The notes below the pieces were generated by a model. The model saw nothing but the letters and a program-made list of their open reading frames with translations, searched no databases and was not told the DNA's origin. The translations under genes were made by a program, and so were the position numbers. A DNA stretch of 64,000 nucleotides from Epiperipatus broadwayi. Lineage: Eukaryota > Onychophora > Udeonychophora > Euonychophora > Peripatidae. The DNA is taken from the NCBI GenBank assembly GCA_028023455.1, contig JAQFVV010012575.1:802517-866516 (forward strand), in the 5' to 3' direction. This document shows positions 12,953 through 23,499 of the stretch, piece by piece (the stretch's first letter is position 1; every line of letters starts with the position of its first letter).

Positions 12953-13355
12953 GTAAAAAGTATTATATATGGGTTGAAAGATAATTTTATGAGAAATACA
13001 AAAAATTATCATTGAAGATGTAATTTAAATGTAGTTAATGATGAATTAGAAATTATAAACAAACAATAAAGTAATAATTATGTTGGATGTTGAAATTTCT
13101 TTCTTTTCTTATTTTTTAAATGGTAATCACTATTTGTCTTAGCCTTATTGTTTTCCTTAGTTTCTATAAATGTAAAGTGTTTTGCTCTAACATTATTAAA
13201 ACTGAAGTTATTGTGAAAATGGTGTCTCAGGTCAGTTTTTTAAAAAATTCAATATGGTGCATGGAGAATCAACCAGTTTAAAAAACTTTATATTTGTTAT
13301 TGATGAGTAACATTTGCGTAGGATTTTCTTTTATATTTTTCATTGATATTGCAAG

Positions 13356-13464
13356 GAACTGTGAAAGAGCATGGAGGAGAAAAAGAAGGAAAAATTCTCT
13401 CTGGTCAAGGAAAATGGTTGTTAGGGAGACCAGTGCTTCCTCAGTGTTTCACTTCAAAGAATGA
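13356..13464 (+). CDS. Candidate terminal coding exon
   Basis: After the acceptor TTGCAAG (AG at 13354-13355) the frame that completes the codon left open at 12952 stays open for 35 codons and ends at TGA (13462-13464). The product is highly basic at first (AWRRKRRKN), consistent with the cytosolic tail after a membrane helix. The local GC content is higher than the surroundings. A second reading frame is also open here, so the call rests on phase agreement with the previous exon. Confidence 0.3.
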
Positions 13465-15660
13465 AAGAAAACTTTTATTATTATTTTTCTTTCTTAGTTA
13501 TTGAAATGTATTATAGTTAAGTTAATAGTAATATGTATAATTATTATTAATATGTAGTTCTAAGATTTAAAACATTTTAAGATTTTATATTTGATATAAA
13601 AGAAAAAGAAAAATTAAAAATTTTCTTACTTTTATTAATAATGATCATGTAATGTCATCAAGTTAAGTCAACTAGAGGATCATTATTATAACCATAGTAA
13701 TATGATTAAGGTAATTTTTTTTACTATGCTTAATACGTAACACTGGTATTTATTAATGCAAACTAAAGCTTAGGTAAACTATATATAATATTTATCATGT
13801 TTATTCATGTGATTATAATTTTCAAGAGGTATAAATATAAATATTATAAACTGTTATATGATTATATACCCTATGAATAATTGATCTCTGAACCATAAAT
13901 AAATAATTAAATGAATCGGTAGTCAACATTTATATTGTATTAATCTATTAGCAGGCCACTTTACATGACATTGCACAAAAATATTACGACCTGTTTTGTG
14001 CTTCGAAACTATTTACACATATTTGTTCTATTCATAGCTGATTACCGTATCGCTTGAGGGTGTTTTAATTGCAAGTCGGTACAACTTTTCAAATCTCCAT
14101 AATAGAGTAATGTCATTTATATTTAAATAAAGTTATTAATTACTAATAATTGTCATATGGTCCTCACTCTTCCCTAAAAAATGTTAATATGTAAAAAATT
14201 GGGAAAGGATATGTTCGAACACGCTTTGCCAAAGCTCACTTGCTAAGTCACGTTTCAGCAGGGAAAATATACGAGACCAATAAAATGTCTGAGAAAAACT
14301 TGCAATTTTTAAACTTTTCAGAATTGCCGAGTACAGAAAGTGAGATTGTGTCCTTTTTCAAGTATATAATGTCCTTTCAAATACCAGACTGTTGTTATTG
14401 CAGCAATAAAATAATAAATAAGTTCAAAAAATCCAAAGTTTGTGTACTTTTTTTTTTTATTTCATTCGAAATTGACAAGTATTTGGATTATCTTTTTTCG
14501 TTGGGGTTAAAATAAATGACTATTTTTGTTGCTCCTTCAAAAAAGCAGTTTATTGTAGAAGCCAAAAAAAAAAGTAATTTAAATGAAATATAAATAAAAG
14601 TAAAAAGTGAAAAAAAGTTGTTGAAAAAAAAAAAGGAAATTATTGACTTTATTGTTACAATTATTTTTCCGAGTGTGGGGATGGGGATTTCAAAACAATT
14701 TCTGAAGCCCCAACAACACAAAAGTTACTTTTGATTTAATAATAATAAGAAAAACAATTTAGTCAACCAAAAAAAAAAAAAAGGTAGAACAAAGTCGAAA
14801 CAAGTCCCAAATAATTGTACCATTATATTTTTTCGGCGGGGTTAAAACAAGTTTTTTCTTCGTGAAACAGTCCAAAGTTGTTAAAATCAGAAATATAAAC
14901 ACAAAATTAAATTACTAAAATTTATTGAATAAAGAAAAATATCAGGTTAAAAAAAAAATAACGAAAATGAATATAAAAATTTGTTTAATAAAAAAGAAAT
15001 CATGTTATAGATGAAATAAAAATTTGTTTAATCAAAAAAAAATCATGTTCTATAAAAAAAAGTTGCAGTGGCCTGGCAACATTACATTTGATTGATTTCT
15101 GTATAGCATCAATGTCCCAAGTGGCCATGCCTGAATTTCAGATGATTACCAATGAATCTACTTATAAACAGTTGGATATCAGAAATCATTTGTTTGTTCT
15201 ATCGTTAATCTTCGTGGTGTATAATAAATGCAATGTTTACAAGTTTAGAGATTATCATATGAAAAGATGTTTAGTGTTTATTTGTGATGTTTTTAAAATT
15301 TACATAGAGTGTTTTTATAGATAGATAGTAGTTCAGGAAAGTAGTTATTAGGAAATCCTGTAGTGCTAGGGATATTTTAAATATTATAATACATTTAATG
15401 TAGGTCTGTATATTTATGTGATTTGTGGACAGTAGTATTTTTTCCATAAATATGATAAGTTTTCAAAGAGAAGTCAAGATAGGAATTAAGGTAGATACAA
15501 GAGAAAAAATGGCCTTAAGCTATGTATCCATGCTATCATTATGTTCTAGTGATGACAATTGTATTTGGTATTTGTAATGTTAAATGAAGAATAATAGCTA
15601 GACTCTTAACTGATGTCCAGAATTTTGTAATGCAAGAAGATTGAAATATTGAAGAAATGA
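13465..15660. other. AT-rich intergenic DNA
   Basis: Nothing was recognised besides poly-A/T tracts (for example 14620-14640, 14769-14782). The 91-residue frame at 14240-14515 has no known domain, although it contains a CCYC cysteine cluster. I do not support it as a gene. Confidence 0.5.
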
Positions 15661-15679
15661 GTTATCAAAAGAGAGTTAA

Positions 15680-16016
15680 GTAATTTAAACTGTGCTTTAC
15701 GCAAAAAAGTGAAACTTGTCTAAAATATTATTAAAGAGTTAAATGGCTAAGGCTTTCAGAGAACTTAAGTCTCTATATTCATAGCCTACTTTAATTGAAG
15801 TTTAGTGGTGATTTATGCAAAATTTATGCAAATTTTCTTTCATAACGACCATTTTCCGAAAATTACAAAGCACAATTCCTTTCGGTTTATTGCGGTTTAT
15901 TGCACGTAGCCATTTAACTCTTTAATAATATTTTAGATAAGCTTCACTTTTTTGCATAAAGCACAGTTTAAATTACTTACTACTCAAAGGTGAAGTAGAA
16001 AACTAGTATTTTATTT
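15680..16016. mobile_element. Palindromic retroposon-like element with 15-bp TSD
   Basis: Arms of about 70 bp at about 15680-15752 and 15910-15985 are inverted copies, and an unpaired extension of about 35 bp runs to 16016. The unit is flanked by the exact 15-bp direct repeat TCAAAAGAGAGTTAA (15665-15679 and 16017-16031). This palindrome, one-sided extension and 12-16 bp duplication is the same architecture as family A, although the sequence is different. A GAAACTTGTC string resembles the 3' half of a hammerhead, but no CUGANGA core is placed correctly. Confidence 0.65.
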
Positions 16017-16340
16017 CAAAAGAGAGTTAAATAAAGATTCATGGAATGTTTTTATATTCCAAAACATTTTTTTTGAGAGACCAAATTATATTATTATGTG
16101 GAAATGATATGAAAGATAATAATGAAAATAGAGTCTGAATGTGATGGATATTATTGAAAATAAAAATAATAAATACCATATTCTGCATAATATTGAAATA
16201 ATTATATGTTTATTTTTGTGGTTAAAAATAGACAAAGTATATTATAAATTATAGAGTTATTATAAAATTATTTATAATGGAGTATTTAAGTAAAGAAATT
16301 ATTATAAAAGAAATTTTTTTTATTAAAATGTAGAATATAA

Positions 16341-16512
16341 CCTATAAAGTATTTGCATTATGAATATGTCGAGCATGAAAATATCATGGAATTAATTAAG
16401 TAAGTGACTTATCATAAAAGAACACTTTTATGAAAATGTATAATTAATTATTGATATGTTTATTATGGTAATATTATGGAATGTATTAATGATTATAGAA
16501 TTATGGAAATAT
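16341..16512 (+). repeat. About 170-bp direct repeat, copy 1
   Basis: It matches 16698-16862 with a few substitutions and small indels. The two copies bracket family A element A3, so the insertion seems to have been accompanied by, or captured in, a long flanking duplication. Confidence 0.8.
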
Positions 16513-16524
16513 ACGTAAATTTTT

Positions 16525-16697
16525 TAAACAAAGCAAAATTCTCCATACAGTAGTGCCACCCTGTGCCAACGAAAGTAATCAATGGATGCCAGAAGGCTTG
16601 TGCATAAAATCCCTATATAGTTCCTACTCATCCAATATCCTCAGACTAGTTTCTGGCTTGTGGCCTTCATCAGTGAGGAGCTTTGGATCTGAGAGCA
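16525..16697 (-). mobile_element. Family A retroposon A3 (truncated, ribozyme intact)
   Basis: It contains one arm (AAAATTCTCCATACAG...) and the central ribozyme but ends abruptly within the sequence upstream of the ribozyme, at GAGAGCACC, directly against the second copy of the flanking 170-bp repeat. The opposite arm is missing. Confidence 0.75.
16630..16688 (-). ncRNA. Hammerhead ribozyme, family A (A3)
   Basis: On the minus strand the core CUGATGA lies at 16667-16673, GAAA at 16650-16653, palindromic stem III ACTAGT at 16645-16650, and predicted cleavage after the C at 16644. Stem I is fully Watson-Crick: UCCUCA with UGAGGA, then AUCCAA with UUGGAU across an internal loop. Compared with A1, stem I has G-U replaced by A-U and C-G pairs, which is covariation that keeps the helix. 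Confidence 0.85.
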
Positions 16698-16862
16698 CCT
16701 ATAAGGTATTTGCATTATGAATATGTTGAGCATGAAAATATCATGGAATTAATTAAGTAAATGACTTATCATAAAATAACATTTTTATGAAAATGTATAA
16801 TTATTGATATGTTTATTATGGTAATATTATTGAATGTATTAATGATTATAGAATTATGGAAA
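16698..16862 (+). repeat. About 170-bp direct repeat, copy 2
   Basis: This is the second copy of 16341-16512, offset by 357 bp. It begins exactly where A3 stops. Confidence 0.8.
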
Positions 16863-17300
16863 TATACTATGATAATAATAAAATAACATTTGTTTTATAA
16901 AAATGTAGAATTATTTAAATATATGGTATAGAAATATGATAGAATATTTTTATAGTATTAAATTCAAAGCGAAAGATACTATTATTTCATAATAGTAAGT
17001 AATTTTGAAGTATAAATTATTTACTTCTTTTGTGTACATATTTTTTTTAATGTTATCATTTTTGAATTTTATAATGCTTTAATATTTGTTAAATATAATA
17101 TTTGTAAATTTTTGAAATTTTATATTCGTTGTTATAATAAATTGTTAATATTGTTTTTAATTAATCAAATGTCTAGAGTTTCTTTTTTTATTGTGTCCAA
17201 GTCATTATGAATCATCCTAACTACACACATGCATTAGAATAATAAAATATATTTAAGTATAATTGCACGCAATTTAATGGAAATCATGAGTTATAAGTAT

Positions 17301-17510
17301 TGTTGTTAAAACAGGCAAAACTCACTATACGTATTGCCACACGCATAAAGCTAGAATAATCAATGAATGCCAGAAGGCTTGTGCATAAAATCCCCATCTA
17401 GTGTATACTCTAGCTTGCTGTGTGTTGCAATACGTATAGTGAGTTTTGCCTGTTTTAACAACAGTTATATATACACAAGCATAAGAAGTGGTGGTCATGT
17501 GATGTTTATT
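17301..17510 (+). mobile_element. Family A retroposon A4
   Basis: A 210-bp palindromic copy (AAACAGGCAAAACTCACTATAC and its inverse) with the outer extension ending GTGGTCATGTGATGTTTATT. The ribozyme centre is deleted. It is flanked by GAGTTATAAGTAT at 17288-17300 and 17511-17523. Confidence 0.8.
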
Positions 17511-17523
17511 GAGTTATAAGTAT

Positions 17524-17747
17524 CACATGATCACCATCTCTTATACTAGCACATAATTGTTGTAAACAAAGGCAAAACTCTCCGTCAGCAGTGCCACCCT
17601 GTGCCAATCAGAGTAATTAATGGATGCTAGTCTAGGGATATTGGATGAGTAGGCACTAGATAGGAATTTTATGCACAAGCCTTCTGGCATCCATTGATTA
17701 CTCTGGTTGGTACAGGGTGGCACTACTGTATGGAGAGTTTTGCCTTT
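17524..17747 (-). mobile_element. Family A retroposon A5
   Basis: A 224-bp copy in opposite orientation to A4, starting at CACATGATCACC and ending GAGTTTTGCCTTT. It keeps the 3' side of the ribozyme region (GCTAGTCTAGGG) but has lost the core and GAAA box. A third GAGTTATAAGTAT follows at 17748-17760, so three identical 13-bp repeats bracket two inverted elements. Confidence 0.8.
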
Positions 17748-18636
17748 GAGTTATAAGTATATTGTTATTATTAAAGATATTACATATTGAATCTTAAGAA
17801 TTGTATAATACAAATTTTTATTTATCTTAACGATTATCTCTCAAAAGGAAAATTTATTCACAATTCATAAGAATCATTTACAAAAAATGATTATAGTGAA
17901 GATTAATGTTTAAAATGTCATGTGAAAAATACAATGGTAAAATACAATACCTAATAAGATGAAACTATTTTTGATTTATTTATGATAATAAATATTATTT
18001 TTAATAGTTCATATTTTAATTTAGATTACTTTATAAGTAAAATAGTTAATTAGTTTAGAAAGAAGGATTATTGAGTAGATTTGTTTTTATTGATTATTAT
18101 TATTATTATTTTTATTTAGCTGGATGTACACAAAATCCCTCATTACATGTAGCTATATCAATTAATTTATTTATTTTAAAAGTAATAATTATAGATAGTT
18201 TTTGAGGAAAGATAGAATTGTTTTTATTAAGTAAAAGAATACGAAATAGTTTGATACTTCAATTTAATTTAAGAGATGTTAATATTTAAATATAATCAGA
18301 TCTCTTAAGTGTGAGTCACGGGAGTATTACTAATAATATAAAGAAGTAGGTAGTAGTGATATTCCCATGCCATTGTGGATATACCTTTTGGGTATATTCT
18401 TAATGTTAAAAAATATAAGTGTATCTTACTAGATGCTGTTGTTCATGGATCTTGTGATTTTGGTGTAAAGGTTATTAAACCAAACCATTTATAAAAAGGC
18501 TGAGATGATAGTTAATTAATTGGTAATAGTTATTATTATGAATTTAGAGTAGGTAATCGATTTATTAGTTATTAGTGGTAAGGGTATAATGGAGATAGAG
18601 AGAGCTTTTTAAGTCAGTGCATAGAGTATTTATATT

Positions 18637-18787
18637 ATTAAACCATTAAGCATCACATGATCAGAAACTAGTCTGGGGATATTGGATGAGTAGGCATTAG
18701 ATAGGGATTTTATGCACAAGCCTTCTGGCATTCATTGATTACTCTGGTTGGCACAGGATGGCACTACTGTATGGAGAGTTTTGCTTT
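18637..18787 (+). mobile_element. Family A retroposon A6 (3' half ribozyme)
   Basis: A 151-bp copy flanked by the exact 13-bp duplication GAGTATTTATATT (18624-18636 and 18788-18800). It keeps GAAACTAGTC and the downstream stem I strand but not CUGATGA, because an internal deletion joins the outer CACATGATC segment directly to GAAAC. Ribozyme cleavage is therefore not expected in cis. Confidence 0.8.
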
Positions 18788-18800
18788 GAGTATTTATATT

Positions 18801-21070
18801 CTTTGTTCATTGACATAATTTTTACTCATTGGCCTTGGATACAATTGTTAATGATAAGCTCAAAATTTATCTTTTGATTTTATTGAGTGATTATTGCACT
18901 TTAAATTGAGATCATTTGAATACAAACTGGTGTCTTAAACAAAATGACTTTTTTTTAAATATATTTTAAAACAAATATTTCAAAGTAAAATAACAATAAT
19001 TTTAAACTCGTCTTTTAAAAATAAAAATACATTTGTTTGTTTCAAAAATATTTTTTCAAATAATATACTTTTAATAAGAAATATTACTTTTAAAACACAA
19101 TTTTAAAATTTATATGACAATATCATATTTACTTAATACCCTAAACACACAAGCATATATTATTTATACAAACATACGAAAATGTAATTTGTTATTTACC
19201 TAAATCTATTGTTTTTAAAATGGATGAATAAACAAAACATTACTTTTATTAAAAATATACATCTTTAATTTTATGAATATTTTATAATGAGATATTAAGT
19301 TTAAACATAAAAATAAAAATAAATTATGAATTACTTTGTACTTTGGGTATGTCTATAATAACTTCCAAAATTATAATAAAAATCACTTGACAACTTTAAA
19401 CATCTACCAACATATAAATTCATGACAATAATTTATATACGTGTATATATATATGATGCCTATTTAAATTTAAGCTAGGCTGGTATAATATATTGCAATA
19501 GTATTGAACTGAAATTAGTATAATATCATTTGACATTAAAGACATGTCATACTGATATTTAATAAAATAAACAAACTATAGTAGTTTTACGTAGTGAAAA
19601 TGGTTATAGTAGTTGTATGTATTTGCAATACTATGCATATGTTCATTTTTTTTTAAAAAAAGATTTGTTGTCATTCCATAAATTGTAAATAATAGAATTG
19701 ATATTTTTACCATGAAACGATGCTATTAGAATTGTATTTAATAGTATGCTTTAGATATAAATCTAATTGTAATCATACTTATACATACCAAAATGATGTA
19801 TTTATAGATATTTATTTTAAAAGTAATATGTAATGAAAATACAGATATTTTATATTAATTAATTTATTAAATAAGAAAAAATAAATAAATAGTACAAAAT
19901 TTTGTTTCAGATATAATAAAAATGATCCTTCAAATTGAAGACAAGGCAAGAAAACCTATCTTATTTTCTTTTGAGTATATATATAAAAAGACAAAAAAAA
20001 AAAAAAAAATAAGAAAAATATTTAAGATAACAAAAAAGCAGATATGGAATTTTATTTAATTATGCATATACTTTTGATTTTGAATTTTTAAAAAAAAATT
20101 AGAATGTATTATATAAAAGAAAAAATATGAATGATTTATTAAAACATAAGGTTAAATTGACTAAAACTTTGATTGGAGAGAACTGTATTGTATAAGTAGG
20201 CTGATTACAAGTCAGACTTCTTTTTTCTGCTTTTTTTTGCAGGACAGAACTTGTCAAGTTGCAAAAGATAACTTGGAATAATCATTAGATGACTACTTAA
20301 GAACTATTTTGGCAAAGTGATTGAAGTCTATTGGCATTTTAAAACAAATGTTAGTATTTAACGGTTCCTCTTCATTACTTTGAAATGAAAACCATAAGAA
20401 TGTGTTGCTAAAAAATCAGTGTCTTCCAGTCAGACACTACATCATGTGGCTCTCCTGTTGACTGCATAAAATGAGAGAAGAGACAATGACCAAATCATAA
20501 GACCTACCCATTATTCTACCATAATAAGAAATATTTTTCTGCCTGTCATTAGAACACCAAAAAAGAAGAAATAAATAATTAATAATCGTTATTATATTCA
20601 TTTATAAAAATCAAATTTTATAAACATGATACCATGACAATAAAAAGATTAGTGATCAGATTATTTTGAATGATAAGAAATTTTTTATTATTATTAATAG
20701 AAACTGTAACAAGCCTATGAATTGTTTCATTCATATCATTTATTAATGTTTTAATTGTAATAGAATTACTTTTATATATTTATTTTAATTAATTACGACT
20801 AGGGCATATTAATCTGAATTCACCTTTGTATATCATATAGGTGTTGAAATATATATATATATATAGTTTGGTATTTGGTTAAATAAATTGATTTTTGTAA
20901 CAGCTGGTTCAACCCCAAAACTATTTTATTTACATCATATGACCGTGAAAACATTATATATTTATATAGTTTTATTCACAACAACGAGTTATTACAAATT
21001 GCCTGACATTGTTCTCAGCTTTATGTTTATAGCACCTTTAGTAATAAAGTATATTTAATATCTGAATGAA
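18801..21070. other. AT-rich intergenic DNA
   Basis: No gene is recognised. It contains poly-A near 19990-20010 and TA microsatellites near 19445 and 20852. A modestly GC-richer stretch at 20200-20500 has no readable frame with a known domain. Confidence 0.5.
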
Positions 21071-21074
21071 TGAT

Positions 21075-21178
21075 GTTTTTTTTTTTTTAAGTGTCATAGC
21101 ATCGGCCGGGACGCGAACCCGCAACCCGGGCAAACTGCCTGCAAGGCAGTCGCGCTGACCTCTCGACCACCAATGAAT
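21075..21178 (-). mobile_element. tRNA-Gly-derived SINE, copy S1
   Basis: The minus strand folds as a tRNA. It has A box TGGTCGAGAGG, an anticodon arm ACTGC/GCAGT with loop CTTGCAG, and B box GGTTCGCGTCC, then CCGGCCGATGCTATGACA and a poly-A tail (T-run on the plus strand). The 5' GTTGGTGGT and 3' CCCGGCC halves resemble tRNA-Gly. The anticodon position now reads TGC. Nine copies lie between 21 and 39 kb. Confidence 0.85.
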
Positions 21179-21461
21179 GTGTGGTAAGATTGGATTAATA
21201 AATAAAATCTCTGAACTCATGCTGCTATTATATTCAGCAACTTACTATAGAACTATTTTATTTAGACTTAAGAAAAACACAAAGATTTTATCTTTTGAGA
21301 ACAATAATTTGAAATATTAAATAATATTGTTAGTAAGACAAAAAAAAAACAACCAAAACAACCAAAATCGTTTTTTTTGAAGACTTCGCCAAAATAGCTA
21401 ACCATGTTTGTCAGTAAAAAAACAACTATTAATTAATGAGAAAAATTTTAACACCCAACTT

Positions 21462-21790
21462 ATTTAATATATAGGGTATACGAGCACAGACATTTGCATG
21501 AACCACCAATCACCACTCCATCTCATATCACTGATGCACTTGAATACATATATGTCGAAAAGATAAATAATCACCAATATTCGTATTTCATGCTAAATCA
21601 GCAATCATCAGTTGGTCCAGATTATCATCTCTACACATATATGCCGTAAGTGCTCATATATATATATATTAAGATAGCCAATCTTCATACTTTAATGGAC
21701 AGGCTTCAATCCACTCCACACTCCAACTCATCAACTGTCCATACAATGGAAAATCTGATGATGGAACGCTCAAAGGCCACCCTAAGGCCG
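21462..21790 (-). mobile_element. Family B element, copy 3
   Basis: It aligns with family B copy 1 from the tRNA-like end (about 21470) through the ribozyme and body to about 21790. The minus strand carries an intact hammerhead at 21567-21626. A TA microsatellite (21658-21670) lies in the body. Confidence 0.75.
21567..21626 (-). ncRNA. Hammerhead ribozyme, family B (B3)
   Basis: Core CUGATGA is at 21605-21611 on the minus strand, stem II UGCU/AGCA with loop GAUUU, GAAA at 21586-21589, stem III ATACGAAT (21579-21586, one break in the palindrome), and cleavage after the A at 21578. Stem I is perfect: ACCAA with UUGGU and AUAAUC with GAUUAU. Confidence 0.82.
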
Positions 21791-22099
21791 AGATAAAGTA
21801 TATGAAATAATACCAAAAATTAGTATAAAGTACCAGCATACTTATTCTCCCAGCTGTCAAGATTAAACTGAACTAAATGAATGAACACATAAAACACATC
21901 TTTCTGATAAGACATGGCCAGGAATTGCAGAATTTATTTAAATTCAGCCTGACTAAATAAAAATAATAACCTTAGAGCTCTGTTTGGAAACAGTTTAGTT
22001 TTCAAATGCCAAATATTTTTGCCCTCATTCAATTGATATCAGTATTGCATTAGGCCTTGCATTCTAATAGAAAGTTAAATTTTCACTGGGAAAAGTTTT

Positions 22100-22203
22100 T
22101 TGCCGAGAGGTCATCGTACTCGCCTTGCAAGCAAGTAGTTGGTTGCAGACGGGTGTGGGTTCGCGTCCCGGCCGATGCTATGACATGTGGAAAGAAAAAA
22201 AAG
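22100..22203 (+). mobile_element. tRNA-Gly-derived SINE, copy S2
   Basis: Plus-strand copy with GAGAGGTCATCG (A box side), anticodon loop CTTGCAA and a perfect B box GGTTCGCGTCC, ending GCTATGACATGTGG plus a short A-rich tail. The D-arm and variable region are altered relative to S1, and the 5' end is truncated. Confidence 0.8.
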
Positions 22204-22701
22204 TTTTTGACTATACACGTAACAATAATAAGTCAGATAGAAATCTACTTTGTAAACGTTGCTATTATTTACAACTGGACACTATTGTCAAGTCTTAATA
22301 TAGATTGACTTCTCTTTAAATTTCATCTATACAGTAAAAAAAAAGATCTTAATCTAAAAGACAATAACACCACTGACCTTGATATAGCAAAGCTATGAAC
22401 AAACTTAAATGTATTTCAACGTTGGATAATCTCTTATCTATTAATTATATTGTTGTTCATCGCATTTATGCTGTAAAATAGTGGGGTGGCAACTGGATTG
22501 TAGTCTATCCTTATCACCGTAGATTTTCAAATTTTTTATGAATAATAATCATTTGATTATTATTTTAACACGTATTTAATATATTATTTAAAATAAAGTA
22601 TTAATACAAAATTAAAACAATAATTTTTTTTTGAAATGTTTCTGACTGACTTATACGATGTAAAACGAAATGGAATTTTTTTTTTTTTAAAACTTTTTCA
22701 G

Positions 22702-22809
22702 TTTTTTTTTTCTCATGTATCATAGCATCGGCCGGGAAGCGAACCCGCTAACCCGGGACAACTGCTTGTAAGGCGGCTGTGCTGACCTCTTGACCACCAA
22801 TGCTTGACA
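22702..22809 (-). mobile_element. tRNA-Gly-derived SINE, copy S3
   Basis: Minus-strand copy with poly-A tail. The anticodon loop reads CTTACAA and the B box GGTTCGCTTCC. An 8-nt duplication-like insertion (around TTAGCGGG) separates the variable region from the T arm, as in S5 and S9. Confidence 0.85.
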
Positions 22810-23058
22810 TTTTTTAAGTTCAGTAGATCTAGGTGGAAATACTGCCTTCTGTAAAAATAACCAAAGTATCTCAAAACAAAGCTATCAATCTTTCTAAAAT
22901 ATAAATGTGTGTTGAATAGAGTTAATTCAATTGCCAGCCTTATGTGTGTTTATAATATTAAAACACTCCAAAGAAAAATAAAAATTTTAATTAATTAAAT
23001 GCTTTTAATATCTTAGTGTTAGAATCATGATTATTAAATAAAGGAAGAAAAAATAAAG

Positions 23059-23152
23059 TTTTTTTTCTTCACGTGTCAAAGCATCGGCCGGGAAGCGCGC
23101 GACAACTGCTTGTAAGGCCGCTGTGCTGACCACTCGGCCACCAACGCTTGAC
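23059..23152 (-). mobile_element. tRNA-Gly-derived SINE, copy S4 (B box deleted)
   Basis: Similar to S3, but about 16 nt spanning the T arm are missing (GGGAAGCGCGCGACAAC on the plus strand). The B box is destroyed, so polymerase III transcription should be lost. Confidence 0.8.
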
Positions 23153-23499
23153 AAAATAGTTTTTTACCTTAAAAATTAAAAAAAAAAAAAAGAAAAAAAC
23201 ATTTTTTATTTTTTTTTGTTTTTTTGATTCCTCACAAATTATCTCAACAATACCAGAATCAAAAACTTGTCCCTATTTCTTTTCATGACTATAAAATACA
23301 AATGCATTTCTTAATTCAAATGTAGCTTTTTTACACATAAGTGAATGCTGCATCATTTTTCTCTCCATATTTTCATATGGATGGCACCCCACTTCAGGGA
23401 CTGATGATCCAATTTACTTTTATTTCATATTATTAATCAACTTATTTAAATTAACAAATGCCCTAGATCCAACATAGATCTTATCTGCACACATCTTTC

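Noticed and set aside
14240-14515. 91-codon frame as a gene
   Set aside because: No domain, no signal peptide, composition like surrounding AT-rich DNA.
15690-15740. Hammerhead in the 15.7-kb palindrome (GAAACTTGTC)
   Set aside because: The upstream sequence reads CUGUGCU rather than CUGANGA and stem I does not pair.
22057-22308. 83-codon plus-strand frame
   Set aside because: Runs through a tRNA-Gly SINE; the apparent peptide RVWVRVPADAMT is translated B box sequence.
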